Shown here in pieces: positions 27,306-36,116 of a stretch of DNA of 64,000 nt. Within the stretch, counting starts at the first letter, position 1. The number at the start of each line of letters is the position of its first letter. Source of the DNA: Trinickia dinghuensis (GTDB lineage Bacteria > Pseudomonadota > Gammaproteobacteria > Burkholderiales > Burkholderiaceae). Location of the stretch: NCBI RefSeq assembly GCF_003367175.1, contig NZ_QRGA01000016.1:124001-188000 (forward strand), written 5' to 3'. The position numbers and the translations under genes were made by a program. The notes under the pieces were generated by a model. The model was not told where the DNA came from. It saw only the letters and a list, made by a program, of their open reading frames with translations, and did no database searches.

Positions 27306-27866
27306 ATGAAGCGTTTTTTTGACCTCTTGTTGGCTACCGTCGTGGGCGTGATCTTGCTCGTGCCAATCATCGTGGTGGCGCTGGCCGTGCGTTTGACCTC
27401 GCCTGGCCCGGCCCTGTATTGGTCCGATCGGGTGGGTAGGAACAACAGGATTTTTCGGATGCCGAAATTTAGGAGTATGCGGGTCGGAACGCCTGCCGTC
27501 GCGACGCATCTGCTCTCGAAACCCGACGCTTATCTGACGCCTATCGGTAGCTTTCTGCGAAAGAGCAGCCTTGACGAGCTGCCGCAGCTGTGGAGCATCT
27601 TTAAAGGCGACATGAGCTTCGTCGGCCCGAGACCGGCACTCTTCAATCAGTATGACCTAATCGAGCTACGCACGAATGCGGGCGTCGACCGGCTGGTGCC
27701 GGGGCTGACAGGTTGGGCGCAAATCAACGGTCGCGACGAGCTGCCCATTCCCGCGAAGGTTGCTCTCGACGTGGAATATTTGCAGCGCTGCTCCGTAGCC
27801 TGGGATGTCCGGATCCTGTGGCTAACCTTCGTGAAGGTCGCGAGGCGCGAGGGAGTGACTCACTGA
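27306..27866 (+). CDS. Undecaprenyl-phosphate sugar phosphotransferase, small monotopic type (PglC-like)
   Basis: 186 residues, only the catalytic core of the bacterial sugar transferase family. A single re-entrant N-terminal hydrophobic helix (residues 5-30) is followed by SPGPALYWSDRVGRNNRIFRMPKFRSM (in two pieces), LRKSSLDELPQLW (Asp-Glu catalytic dyad), GDMSFVGPRPAL and PGLTGWAQINGR. PglC-size enzymes attach a HexNAc-1-phosphate, often a 6-deoxy sugar, to undecaprenyl phosphate. It precedes the second WbpM by about 80 bp, so both likely act on the same 6-deoxy-HexNAc. It is unrelated in fold to the WecA-like transferase at 21475. Confidence 0.92.
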   Translation: MKRFFDLLLATVVGVILLVPIIVVALAVRLTSPGPALYWSDRVGRNNRIFRMPKFRSMRVGTPAVATHLLSKPDAYLTPIGSFLRKSSLDELPQLWSIFKGDMSFVGPRPALFNQYDLIELRTNAGVDRLVPGLTGWAQINGRDELPIPAKVALDVEYLQRCSVAWDVRILWLTFVKVARREGVTH

Positions 27867-27948
27867 CACGCTTGTTGACGGGCGTAGCCTCGCTTCCCTG
27901 CTGCCAGTTCGCCAGACAAACCTATGCAACCCGTTCAGGATGATCCCC

Positions 27949-29823
27949 ATGTTTCGACAAAAGGCAGCGTGGCTATCGCTCTGTGCATTCGCGTTCGATT
28001 TGTGCGCGGTGGTCGGTACCTGGTTCGCCGCTTATTTGATCAGGTTTAACGGAAGCGTCCCGGCCGATTTTCTAGCGAGTGCATCGCGGTCGCTGGTGTG
28101 GCTCCTGCCCATATACGCCGTGATGTTTCGGGCTTTTGGCCTGTATCGGGGCATGTGGGGCTTTGCGAGCTTGCCCGATCTTCTGCGTATTTCGAAGGCG
28201 GTGACGGCCGGAGCGCTCCTAGTCGTCGTGGGCGCGGTCATGCTGCGGCCCAGTCCGGTCATTCCGCGCTCGGTGTTGGCAGTCGCGCCTCCTCTCTTGT
28301 TTCTCCTCATGGGGGGCGCACGTGCGCTTTATCGCTCCGGGAAGGAGTTCTATCTGTATGGTGCGCTGATCGCTCAGGGAAAACCGGTCATCGTTCTCGG
28401 GGCTGGCGGTGCCGGGGCCAGTTTGGCGCGCGAGCTGTCGCGCTCCGGCGAGTGGCGTCTGGTCGGCCTTCTCGATGACGACCCGGCTAAGCAAGGCCGG
28501 GAAATCTATGGCTACAAGGTGCTGGGGCCGCTTGGCGAGTTAGGGCATTGGGCAGCGACGCTCGGCGCGGAGCATGCGATCGTCGCGATTCCGTCCGCAT
28601 CGGCCGAGGCGCAACGCCGCGCCGCGATGCTGTGTGTTCGGGCTGGTGTCAAGTCGATGGTCTTGCCCGCGCTAACGTCGCTGGCGCAAGGAGACGCGTT
28701 TCTGTCGCACGTGCGAGAGATCGATCTTGAAGATTTGCTCGGCCGCGAGGCCGTCAAAATCGACATGCCGCACGTCGAGGCACTGTTGCACGGCCGAGTG
28801 GTCATGGTGACCGGGGCCGGCGGCTCGATCGGTTCGGAGTTGTGCAGGCAGATTCAGCGGTTTGCTCCGGCCCAGTTGGTCGCAGTGGATTCGTCGGAGT
28901 ACGCAATGTACCGGCTGATCGAGGAACTTCACGACCGCTTTCCCGAGTTGGCTGTCGTTCCCATCATCGGTGACGTGAAAGACTCGCTTTTGATCGATCA
29001 GGTGCTGGCGAAATATACGCCGCATATTCTCTTCCACGCGGCAGCGTACAAGCACGTGCCGCTCATGGAAGAACTCAATGCGTGGCAAGCCCTCCGCAAC
29101 AACGTGCTCGGTACCTATCGCGTCGCACGGGCGGCGATTCGTCATGACGTGAAACGCTTTGTTCTGGTTTCGACGGATAAGGCAGTGAATCCGACCAATG
29201 TGATGGGGGCCAGCAAACGTCTAGCTGAAATGACGTGCCAGGCGCTTCAGCAGACGAGCAACGGCACGCAGTTCGAGACGGTTCGGTTCGGCAACGTGCT
29301 AGGTAGCGCGGGGAGCGTGATTCCGAAGTTCGAGCAGCAGATCAAGAAGGGGGGGCCGCTGACTGTCACACATCCGGAAATCACGCGGTTTTTCATGACG
29401 ATTCCCGAAGCGTCGCAATTGGTTTTGCAGGCGTCGAGCATGGGGCATGGTGGCGAGATTTTCATCCTCGACATGGGGCAGCCCGTCAAGATCGTGGATT
29501 TGGCGCGCGATTTGATTCGATTGTACGGCTACACGGAGGATCATATCGGCATCGACTTCACGGGACTGCGTCCGGGGGAAAAGCTCTACGAGGAGTTGCT
29601 CGCCGACGACGAAACGACGACGCGCACGCCGCATCCGAAGCTGCGTATAGCACGAGCTCGCGAAGTGTCGAGCCACTTCCTCGACGAATTACTGCCGTGG
29701 CTCACTCAGCGTCGGGTGCTCTCCGACGACGAGGTACGCCGTGATTTGAGGCGCTGGGTGCCGGAGTATCAATCTCCTGTCGTGCCGACACTGAAGGCGG
29801 TGAAGTCGGAAGCCGCGAGCTGA
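27949..29823 (+). CDS. UDP-GlcNAc 4,6-dehydratase, membrane-anchored (WbpM/WbiI family), copy 2
   Basis: 624 residues from this start. N-terminal membrane helices, a Rossmann domain (VIVLGAGGAGASLAREL), then the catalytic SDR domain with TGAGGSIGSELCRQIQ near residue 287 and STDKAVNPTNVMGASKR with the Met-for-Tyr change. It ends with FTGLRPGEKLYEELLAD. An ATG nine bases upstream (27940) is also possible, but AGGA lies eight bases before 27949. It is diverged from copy 1, mainly in the membrane part, so a recent duplication is unlikely. In Burkholderia loci the WbiI member usually closes the O-antigen cluster, preceded by an initiating transferase as here. Confidence 0.92.
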   Translation: MFRQKAAWLSLCAFAFDLCAVVGTWFAAYLIRFNGSVPADFLASASRSLVWLLPIYAVMFRAFGLYRGMWGFASLPDLLRISKAVTAGALLVVVGAVMLRPSPVIPRSVLAVAPPLLFLLMGGARALYRSGKEFYLYGALIAQGKPVIVLGAGGAGASLARELSRSGEWRLVGLLDDDPAKQGREIYGYKVLGPLGELGHWAATLGAEHAIVAIPSASAEAQRRAAMLCVRAGVKSMVLPALTSLAQGDAFLSHVREIDLEDLLGREAVKIDMPHVEALLHGRVVMVTGAGGSIGSELCRQIQRFAPAQLVAVDSSEYAMYRLIEELHDRFPELAVVPIIGDVKDSLLIDQVLAKYTPHILFHAAAYKHVPLMEELNAWQALRNNVLGTYRVARAAIRHDVKRFVLVSTDKAVNPTNVMGASKRLAEMTCQALQQTSNGTQFETVRFGNVLGSAGSVIPKFEQQIKKGGPLTVTHPEITRFFMTIPEASQLVLQASSMGHGGEIFILDMGQPVKIVDLARDLIRLYGYTEDHIGIDFTGLRPGEKLYEELLADDETTTRTPHPKLRIARAREVSSHFLDELLPWLTQRRVLSDDEVRRDLRRWVPEYQSPVVPTLKAVKSEAAS

Positions 29824-29901
29824 GGTGCTCTGGTTGTGACCCGCGAGGATGGCACGTTCGGGGGCTGCGCCTCTGCGCTCCCCCGCCGTGTGCGACAACC
29901 G

Positions 29902-31044
29902 TTACTGACTCTCTACGGCCTCAGGCGGCGCGACTGCGGGTTGTTTCTCGATGTACCGCTTCCGGAGGTTGAGGAACGGTTCCTCGATCGTGCTATACGT
30001 CAGAGCCGACAGGGCCAGCGTCACGGGCAATAGCAGCACGGCGGTACTGACGATTGCGGATAGCCCAGGACGACCGACGGATATCGTGACGTTATGCTTG
30101 ACGAGAATAGTCAGCAGGACGAAATGCAGCAAATAGATCGAAAAGCTTCGCTCGCCGATTTTGCAAAGGATCCAGGACACTAGCGCGGGCATGCGCAAAC
30201 TAGCGCCCACGTAAGATGCCACGAGCAGGGCCCACATCCCGCCCTCGATGGTCGGCCAAACGATTTTCCACGGATCGGCGAGCGGGAAGCCGCCGAGGCG
30301 ATGAAAGCCGTACAGAATCGCGATGACGGACGCAGCCGCGGGCGCCAGCAGCCAGCGGCATCGCGCAGGTGTCAGTAGACCCTTGCGCAGTGCAAATGCG
30401 GCCAGCATGCCGAGCACGAACTGATCGATTCGGCCATTGATGTACGAATAGGAGATGATGTTCGGCCGCCCGCCCGACAAGATGATCAGCATGCGAAACG
30501 CGATGGCGACGGCAACGAGTTGAACTAGGAATCCGATCCCGCGCTTTCTCGTAACGAAAATAAGAACGGGAAAAATCAGATAGAACTGAAATTCAACTGA
30601 AATCGACCAAAAAATATTCGAGTACTCGTGCACATCCAGCGCACCGGGAAAATTGGCAAACAGGAAAAGCGTTTGCAGTAGACCCAGGAACGAGAAGTTG
30701 CTCGGATAGACAACGATTCCGGCAAGAATCAAGGCGACGAAAAGTGGATAAATTCTCAGAACCCGATTGACCAAGAACAATCGAGTCGAGAACGGCGCGT
30801 CGTAGGTACCGTAAGTGAAGATAAAACCGGTCAGCACCATGAACAGCGCGACAGCGGTATGCCCTTCGACGATGACCGCAAGCAGTGGGTTTGTCGTGTG
30901 GACCCACTGGCTAATGTTCGGATCGGCGTTGTACGCGATTTTGGCGAGGAAGAGCTGGAAGCCATGGAAGAACACGATCAGCACCGCGGCAAGCGCGCGC
31001 AAGTGGTCGACCTCGGGCAGGTATTTGATGTTTGCGCTTCGCAT
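29902..31044 (-). CDS. Membrane O-acyltransferase (acyltransferase 3 family), second
   Basis: 380 residues with about 10 TM helices. Family blocks: YLPEVDHLRALAAVLIVFFHG near residues 8-28 (Arg and catalytic His), HTAVALFMVLTGFIFTYG, FWSISVEFQFYLIFPVL, ERSFSIYLLHFVLL. It is probably an inner-membrane acetyltransferase that decorates the O-unit or another surface glycan. It is transcribed against the second wbpM and downstream of the transglutaminase-like gene, with its own candidate promoter at 31086-31094. It differs strongly from the other acyltransferase (20210), so they probably modify different positions or sugars. Confidence 0.85.
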   Translation of the reverse strand: MRSANIKYLPEVDHLRALAAVLIVFFHGFQLFLAKIAYNADPNISQWVHTTNPLLAVIVEGHTAVALFMVLTGFIFTYGTYDAPFSTRLFLVNRVLRIYPLFVALILAGIVVYPSNFSFLGLLQTLFLFANFPGALDVHEYSNIFWSISVEFQFYLIFPVLIFVTRKRGIGFLVQLVAVAIAFRMLIILSGGRPNIISYSYINGRIDQFVLGMLAAFALRKGLLTPARCRWLLAPAAASVIAILYGFHRLGGFPLADPWKIVWPTIEGGMWALLVASYVGASLRMPALVSWILCKIGERSFSIYLLHFVLLTILVKHNVTISVGRPGLSAIVSTAVLLLPVTLALSALTYSTIEEPFLNLRKRYIEKQPAVAPPEAVESQ

Positions 31045-31085
31045 GGCAAGGGCGTTTTTGCGACAATACGCCTAAAAAAGGCGTG

Positions 31086-31094
31086 ATTGTAGCA
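31086..31094 (-). promoter_or_regulatory. Candidate extended -10 promoter for the acyltransferase gene
   Basis: Minus-strand TGCTACAAT, identical to the element at 5341-5349, about 40 bp before the acyltransferase ATG. No clear -35. A 6-bp hairpin (31068-31084, ACGCCT / AGGCGT) follows immediately downstream in the leader. Confidence 0.35.
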
Positions 31095-31130
31095 TCGCGC
31101 TGTGAGCGTTTCGCCTACGGCCGAGGCACT

Positions 31131-32882
31131 TTAGGGCACGAGCCGAAGCGTACGTGCGTCGCGTATTGCCGAAGCATCGTCCGGCGGCGCGCGAAATGCC
31201 GCCTCAGGCGAAACCACCGGGCCGGGCTTCGGGTCGTCCGACCCGCTAACCGTGACGATTTGACGATCGGGGCGCCCGCCCAGCAGGCGGTTGTCTGTCA
31301 GCACCCGCAGATACGAGAACCCGTTGCGTACGAAGTCGAAATAAGTCGCCGAACCCGCAATATACTGCTCGTTGTCCCACAGGGGGCCGGTGCGCCCCGG
31401 GCCGATGCCTTTCAAGGGGTGAAGATCCGCTCGAGCGCCGCTGCGCGCGAGATCGAGCGCTTCGGCCGGAGCCAGGGGCGAGTCGTGCTGCGAAGCGCGC
31501 AGTTCTTCGTTGAACGTTGGGTCGCTGTATACCCATCCCTCGTTGGGAATGAACACGGCGGCGGGGTCATGGCCGTTGACTGAAAGCGCCACGCTCGCAA
31601 AACCGGCTGCTGCCCACAACACTTGGAGGACGGCAACCTGATAAGTGCAAAACGGATACTTGAAGGTTCGAATATCGCGTATGCGAAAGCGGCCCGGCTC
31701 GATTTGCTCCATCAAACCGTTGTTTTCGCGCCGGCTAGACGCCCGGTCGAGCGTGCCTAGCAGTGCGTCGAGCATTGCATATCCGTCGTAATGGAATTTC
31801 TCCCAAAACGTCTGGTCCGCCTCGATCTTGTTCCACGTCAAGATTGCGTTCACATCTTCCCAGGACGTGCTGGCTGGCAAGACCGCTGCGTCTGCGACGC
31901 TGCCGTTCGGGTGAAATCGTGACTCCGGATGAACCATCGTGCGCGCAACCCAATCTCGCACCGCTCGAGTTTGCTCGAGCGGTGGCGAATCCGCATCGAT
32001 GCCGTAGCTCGCGTAGATGCTTGCAATGAGCGGCTTCAACGCGACCAGCTTCGGATCGGTGAGGAGCATGCTCCGCAATTGCGGGCGATACACTTGGAAC
32101 GCTGCTTTACCTACCTCGCCTGTCAGGTCGGCCGTCAAAATCGTGACCGTGTTCCAACCTGGCGCCAGAGACACGATACCGGCAAAATCGTTGTGCTTGA
32201 CGTTTAGCGGAGCGGGGGCGGCGTGACCGATGACGCCGGTTGCCGCGTCGAGTCGTCCTCGTCGTGCCGAGCCCCTTACGCGATAATGTCCGTCCGTGTC
32301 GATCTGCGTGAAGTCGGCTATGATGCCGGCCGGATCCTTCGAGTCGCGGAAGCGAAGTTGCTGCGGGCTGCTTTGCTGGAAGCCGGCCCCGTCGGATCCT
32401 CTTGCAGTTGCCGAACGATCGTCCATGGATTGTGCGGCCGGTGCCGAGCGCTCCTCCAATAGGACCGGCTCTTGAAATCGAGTGCGGCACGAGTGCGGGC
32501 CATTACATAGTTCGACTGCAACGACGTTCTTTCCGAAATGTAACGTTACATTTGTTATAAACGTGTCATCGCTTTTAAGCAATAACGGAATATAACTGCT
32601 GCCGTTCACGCTGAAATAGAGCTCGGATAGATTGGAGCGTGCCGTTTGGGAAACTTTGCCCGAAAGAGTGTAAACAGGGTCCGCCGTTATAGCGGGTGAA
32701 GATAACGAAATAGCGTTTTGAACCGAAGAGGGCGCCCACGGGCCTGCTCGGACGAGCCCACCGGAAGCAAGTGCGAGCGTGCCGGCTGTAATGCCTATAG
32801 CCTTCAAGCGGGAGGGGATCGAAAAGATCGGCGATAATTTCTTTGCGTCTCTTTGTTCTGATAATTGCAGGGGCTTTCGCAT
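31131..32882 (-). CDS. Secreted transglutaminase-like protein of unknown role
   Basis: 583 residues. A hydrophobic stretch at about residues 28-44 after a basic N-terminus acts as signal peptide or anchor. Two beta-rich segments follow (about 55-125 and 185-265), Ig-like in appearance, separated by a low-complexity linker. The C-terminal part contains YPFCTYQVAVLQVLWAAAG, then NGHDPAAVF, then GWVYSDPTF. That order places Cys412, His438 and Asp454 as the Cys-His-Asp triad of transglutaminase-like (papain-fold) proteins. I do not recognise a named family. It sits inside the polysaccharide locus on minus with its own predicted promoter. Codon use is somewhat AT-richer near its 5' end. It could act on cell-envelope protein or glycan amides. 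Confidence 0.7.
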   Translation of the reverse strand: MRKPLQLSEQRDAKKLSPIFSIPSRLKAIGITAGTLALASGGLVRAGPWAPSSVQNAISLSSPAITADPVYTLSGKVSQTARSNLSELYFSVNGSSYIPLLLKSDDTFITNVTLHFGKNVVAVELCNGPHSCRTRFQEPVLLEERSAPAAQSMDDRSATARGSDGAGFQQSSPQQLRFRDSKDPAGIIADFTQIDTDGHYRVRGSARRGRLDAATGVIGHAAPAPLNVKHNDFAGIVSLAPGWNTVTILTADLTGEVGKAAFQVYRPQLRSMLLTDPKLVALKPLIASIYASYGIDADSPPLEQTRAVRDWVARTMVHPESRFHPNGSVADAAVLPASTSWEDVNAILTWNKIEADQTFWEKFHYDGYAMLDALLGTLDRASSRRENNGLMEQIEPGRFRIRDIRTFKYPFCTYQVAVLQVLWAAAGFASVALSVNGHDPAAVFIPNEGWVYSDPTFNEELRASQHDSPLAPAEALDLARSGARADLHPLKGIGPGRTGPLWDNEQYIAGSATYFDFVRNGFSYLRVLTDNRLLGGRPDRQIVTVSGSDDPKPGPVVSPEAAFRAPPDDASAIRDARTLRLVP

Positions 32883-32956
32883 GCGTCACCGTAGTAACCG
32901 GATAATCACCAGCGCGAACCCGTGGTGTTGGATCCGGCACCGGCGATGGCCGATTT

Positions 32957-32985
32957 ACTCTAGCTAGGAGAGCCAGGCGAATCAA
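32957..32985 (-). promoter_or_regulatory. Candidate sigma-70 promoter for the transglutaminase-like gene
   Basis: Minus-strand TTGATT (4 of 6) at 32985-32980, a 17-bp spacer, and TAGAGT (4 of 6) at 32962-32957. It lies about 75 bp before the ATG in the AT-rich gap between galE and this gene. Confidence 0.4.
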
Positions 32986-33064
32986 CGCTACATCATGCGT
33001 TATTTCTTTCGATTTATTACTTACTGCTCTGTCGCTGACGACGGTTGACATCTAACTACGCGCT

Positions 33065-34093
33065 TTACTCGTACCCCTGCGGATTCATCGCCTGCCACCG
33101 CCAGTGGTCCTCGCACATCCGTTCGAGCCCATACTGCGCGCGCCAGCCGAGCAAGCGCTCGGCCGCTTGCGTGCTCGCGAAGCACGCGGCGACATCGCCC
33201 GTGCGGCGCGCGACGATTTCGTACGGTACGGCACGGCCCGAGGCCGCCTCGAACGCGCGCACGACTTCGAGCACCGAGTAGCCGCGCCCCGTCCCGAGGT
33301 TGACGACGAGGCTGCCGTGGGCATCGAGCGCGTCGAGCGCCGCGATATGTCCGCGCGCGAGATCGACTACGTGGATGTAGTCGCGCACGCCCGTGCCGTC
33401 GGGGGTATCGTAATCGCCGCCGAAGATGCGCAGCTTCTCGAGTTTGCCGACGGCCACCTGTGCAACATACGGCATCAGATTGTTCGGGATGCCTGCCGGG
33501 TCTTCGCCGATGAGCCCGCTCTCGTGCGCGCCCACCGGGTTGAAGTAGCGCAGCGTCGCGATGCGCCAGTTCGGATCGGCGCGTTCGATGTCGCGCAGTA
33601 TCTGCTCGGCGATGATCTTCGATTGCCCATAGGGGTTCGTCGCCGACAGCGGGAACGATTCGTCGACGGGCGAGCGCTCGGGCATTCCATACACCGTTGC
33701 CGACGAGCTGAACACGAGCCGCTTGACGTTGCGCGCGCGCAGCGTGTCGAGCAGCACGAGTAGGCTGTCCACGTTGTTGCGGTAGTACTCGATCGGTTTG
33801 GCGACCGACTCGCCGACGGCCTTGAGCGCGGCGAAATGAATGGCCCCCGCAATCGGGTGGTCGTCGAAAACTTTCGCTAGCGAGGCGCCATCGCACGCAT
33901 CGACTTCATAGAAAGGCACCGGGCGTCCGACGATACGCTCGATGCGGTTCACGGCCTCGCGCTTGCTGTTGACGAGGTTGTCCACGACCACGACGTCATA
34001 GCCGCTCGATATCAACTCGACGGCCGTATGCGAACCGATGAAGCCGGCTCCCCCGGTAACGAGTATGGCGCCTCGCGGCGCGTGCGATGTCAT
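33065..34093 (-). CDS. galE: UDP-glucose 4-epimerase (GalE)
   Basis: 342 residues, normal GalE length. Motifs: [18 protein letters not shown] near residues 10-27, HFAALKAVGESV, FSSSATVYG, NPYGQSKIIAE (Tyr-xxx-Lys), RYFNPVGAHESG, GTGVRDYIHVVDLA. It interconverts UDP-glucose and UDP-galactose in the cytoplasm. The ATG at 34093 overlaps the upstream glycosyltransferase stop by four bases, fixing the start. It is last of a four-gene coupled module (flippase, GT2, GT4, galE), which suggests that galactose or an epimerised HexNAc belongs to the glycan made by that module. Confidence 0.95.
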   Translation of the reverse strand: MTSHAPRGAILVTGGAGFIGSHTAVELISSGYDVVVVDNLVNSKREAVNRIERIVGRPVPFYEVDACDGASLAKVFDDHPIAGAIHFAALKAVGESVAKPIEYYRNNVDSLLVLLDTLRARNVKRLVFSSSATVYGMPERSPVDESFPLSATNPYGQSKIIAEQILRDIERADPNWRIATLRYFNPVGAHESGLIGEDPAGIPNNLMPYVAQVAVGKLEKLRIFGGDYDTPDGTGVRDYIHVVDLARGHIAALDALDAHGSLVVNLGTGRGYSVLEVVRAFEAASGRAVPYEIVARRTGDVAACFASTQAAERLLGWRAQYGLERMCEDHWRWQAMNPQGYE

Positions 34094-35277
34094 CGTTGTA
34101 CTCCGTATGTACTCTGAAATACGTTCTCGCCGGTCAATGCGTGCAGCGTTTGCCGATAGCGTTCGATGACGAGTGCTTCGTCGAATTCGGCCGCTACTTT
34201 GTCTCGTCCGCGCAGCCCCATCTCGCGGCGCGCGGGTTCGTCCATGTTCAAAATCCGCTCGAGTTTGGCCGCCAAACTTTGCGCATTCTTGACTTCGCAG
34301 AGCAACCCCGTGACGCCGTCGTCGACGACTTCGCGGCAGCCCGGCACGTCCGTGGCGACGATGGGCCGCCCCATCGCGGAAGCTTCCATCAACGTACGCG
34401 GCACCCCTTCCCGGTACGACGGCAGCACGACGCAATCGGCCTGTGCGATGAAGGGGCGCACGTCGTGCGCTTCGCCGAGATACTCGACGAGGCCTTCGCC
34501 GGTCCAGCCGTCAATGTCGGCCTGCGCGATGGCGCTCGGATTGTCGACGCCCACCGGACCGAGCAGTTGAAACCTCGCCTGCGGGTGGCGCGCACGGAGG
34601 ATGCGGGCCGCCTCGACGTACTCGCCGACACCTTTGTCCCAGAGCAGGCGTCCGATCAGCACGAACGTGACGTGCTCGCTTCGCGGCAGCGGCGTCAGGC
34701 CGAAATGATCGATGTCCACGCCTTCGCCGTGGAGCAGCTTCGCGCGCTCGGGGTGCGCGAGCAACCGCTCGTCGAGGAATGCCGTGTGATCGTCGCGATT
34801 GAGAAACCACACCTCCCTCGGAAAGCGGAACGCAAACCGATAGAGCGCTTTGGCGACGCTCGCGGCCCGGCTCTTTTGAATGAACACGTAGCCTAAACCG
34901 GTCGTCACGGCGATCGACGGCACGCGCGCGAGCCAAGCGGCGACGGACCCGTAAATATTAGCTTTGATCGTGTAATGGAACACGACGTCGGGCCGAATTG
35001 TCCGATAGTGCCTATAGAGCGCCGCGAGCGTGTGCAGATCGCGGAGCGGATTGGTGCCCTTCGATGCGACCGGCAGGTCGATGCATTGACAACCCATCTG
35101 CTCGAGCAAGGCAAACGTGCGGTCGCGCGGCGCGAGCACGATCACGCGCACGCCCTTGGCAACAAGCATGCGAATGACGCCTTGCCGATACGTATAGATC
35201 GCAAAGCCCGTATTGCAGACGAGGCAGACGGTCAGCGGCGCGGCTTGCGCGGAAGCGGTGGACGTTGAAGGCTTCAT
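34090..35277 (-). CDS. Glycosyltransferase, GT4 family
   Basis: 395 residues. VCLVCNTGFAIYTYRQGVI starts the N-terminal domain; RPDVVFHYTIKANIYGSVAA and TGLGYVFIQKS are typical of GT4 enzymes related to PglA/WbbB-like HexNAc or galactose transferases. The C-terminal domain has FVLIGRLLWDKGVGEYVEAAR, LLGPVGVDNPSAI, VLPSYREGVPRTLMEASAMGRPIVATDVPGCREVV (E-x7-E, read in pieces). The ATG at 35277 lies 5 bp after the GT2 stop. It is coupled to galE by an ATGA overlap. Donor unknown; UDP-Gal or UDP-HexNAc is plausible from context. Confidence 0.87.
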   Translation of the reverse strand: MKPSTSTASAQAAPLTVCLVCNTGFAIYTYRQGVIRMLVAKGVRVIVLAPRDRTFALLEQMGCQCIDLPVASKGTNPLRDLHTLAALYRHYRTIRPDVVFHYTIKANIYGSVAAWLARVPSIAVTTGLGYVFIQKSRAASVAKALYRFAFRFPREVWFLNRDDHTAFLDERLLAHPERAKLLHGEGVDIDHFGLTPLPRSEHVTFVLIGRLLWDKGVGEYVEAARILRARHPQARFQLLGPVGVDNPSAIAQADIDGWTGEGLVEYLGEAHDVRPFIAQADCVVLPSYREGVPRTLMEASAMGRPIVATDVPGCREVVDDGVTGLLCEVKNAQSLAAKLERILNMDEPARREMGLRGRDKVAAEFDEALVIERYRQTLHALTGENVFQSTYGVQR

Positions 35278-35282
35278 GCGGG

Positions 35283-36116
35283 TCAGTTTGCGGATGCGGC
35301 GAACAGCGCGCGCTTCATCTTTTTCAAAGCCGTATAGGGCGTTACGAAATGGAGCAGGTTTTTTCCGAGCCCGAGCCAGTCGTAGAGATTGGCCGCGTCG
35401 AAGTAGCGACATTGCAGTCTCAGCGTCGACACGATTTGCCGGCGCCGTTTCGTCGCGCTGATCCCGCCTTCGTTCAACTCGTAGTAAAGCCCGAGTTCGG
35501 GCAGATTCGCGCAGTCGTAGCGCTCCATCAGCCGCAAGAACAGATCGAGATCCTCGGCTGCGCGGTAGGCGACGCGGTAGTTGCCGACTTCGCGCACGGC
35601 ATCGACGCGCAGCATCATCGCCGGATGGATCAGCGAGGTGCGAAAAAACCGCAGGCGGCGCACGCCGGCGGGCTCGGCCGCCGGACGAAGCACGAACAGC
35701 GGCGCACCTTCGCGCGAGACGACTTGCGTCCACATGCCGAGGCCGGCCACGTTGGGATGTGCTTCGAGGTACGCGCGCTGCTTGGCGAGCCGTCCGGGCG
35801 CGGCGAGATCTCCGGCATCGATTCTGGCCGCGTAGCGGTAGCCGCGTGCGGCCAGCGCCTCGATGCCCGCTTGCAGCGCGCGCTCGATGCCGCCGTTTTG
35901 CGGCATGCGCACGATCTCGACGTCCATGTTCGGCAGCGTCGGCGCGACGATCGGCGGGTTGCTGCCGTCGTCGACGATCAGGACGCGCACGAGCGCGCTT
36001 TCGGCGAACGAGGCGAGCGTGCGCTCGACGTCGGCTTGACCGTTGTAGGCCGGCATCAGCACGGCGACGTCGGAAAGCGGGTCCGGCGATGCGGAACTGG
36101 AGGAGGGCATCGTCAT
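35283..36116 (-). CDS. Glycosyltransferase, GT2 family
   Basis: 277 residues, GT-A fold. VAVLMPAYNGQADVERTLASF near residues 17-37, VLIVDDGSNPP (the first Asp motif), RMPQNGGIERALQAGI, YAARIDAGDLAAPGRLAKQ (D-x-G/D motif binding the metal-nucleotide) and AAEDLDLFLRLMERY (the ED catalytic region) are all visible. There is no TM segment. Its ATG overlaps the flippase stop by four bases and it is followed by the GT4 after 5 bp. It presumably adds an internal sugar of the same unit. Confidence 0.88.
   Translation of the reverse strand: MTMPSSSSASPDPLSDVAVLMPAYNGQADVERTLASFAESALVRVLIVDDGSNPPIVAPTLPNMDVEIVRMPQNGGIERALQAGIEALAARGYRYAARIDAGDLAAPGRLAKQRAYLEAHPNVAGLGMWTQVVSREGAPLFVLRPAAEPAGVRRLRFFRTSLIHPAMMLRVDAVREVGNYRVAYRAAEDLDLFLRLMERYDCANLPELGLYYELNEGGISATKRRRQIVSTLRLQCRYFDAANLYDWLGLGKNLLHFVTPYTALKKMKRALFAASAN

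Noticed and set aside
32536-32553. Perfect 18-bp palindrome AAATGTAACGTTACATTT.
   Set aside because: It lies within the coding sequence of the transglutaminase-like gene, where it encodes part of a beta strand. A chance 18-bp palindrome in 64 kb is not rare (about one in four windows), and no partner site was seen.
34094-34435. In-frame extension of galE upstream of 34093, coding an arginine-rich segment.
   Set aside because: It lies antisense to the glycosyltransferase, is unlike GalE N-termini, and the ATG at 34093 is set by the 4-bp overlap.
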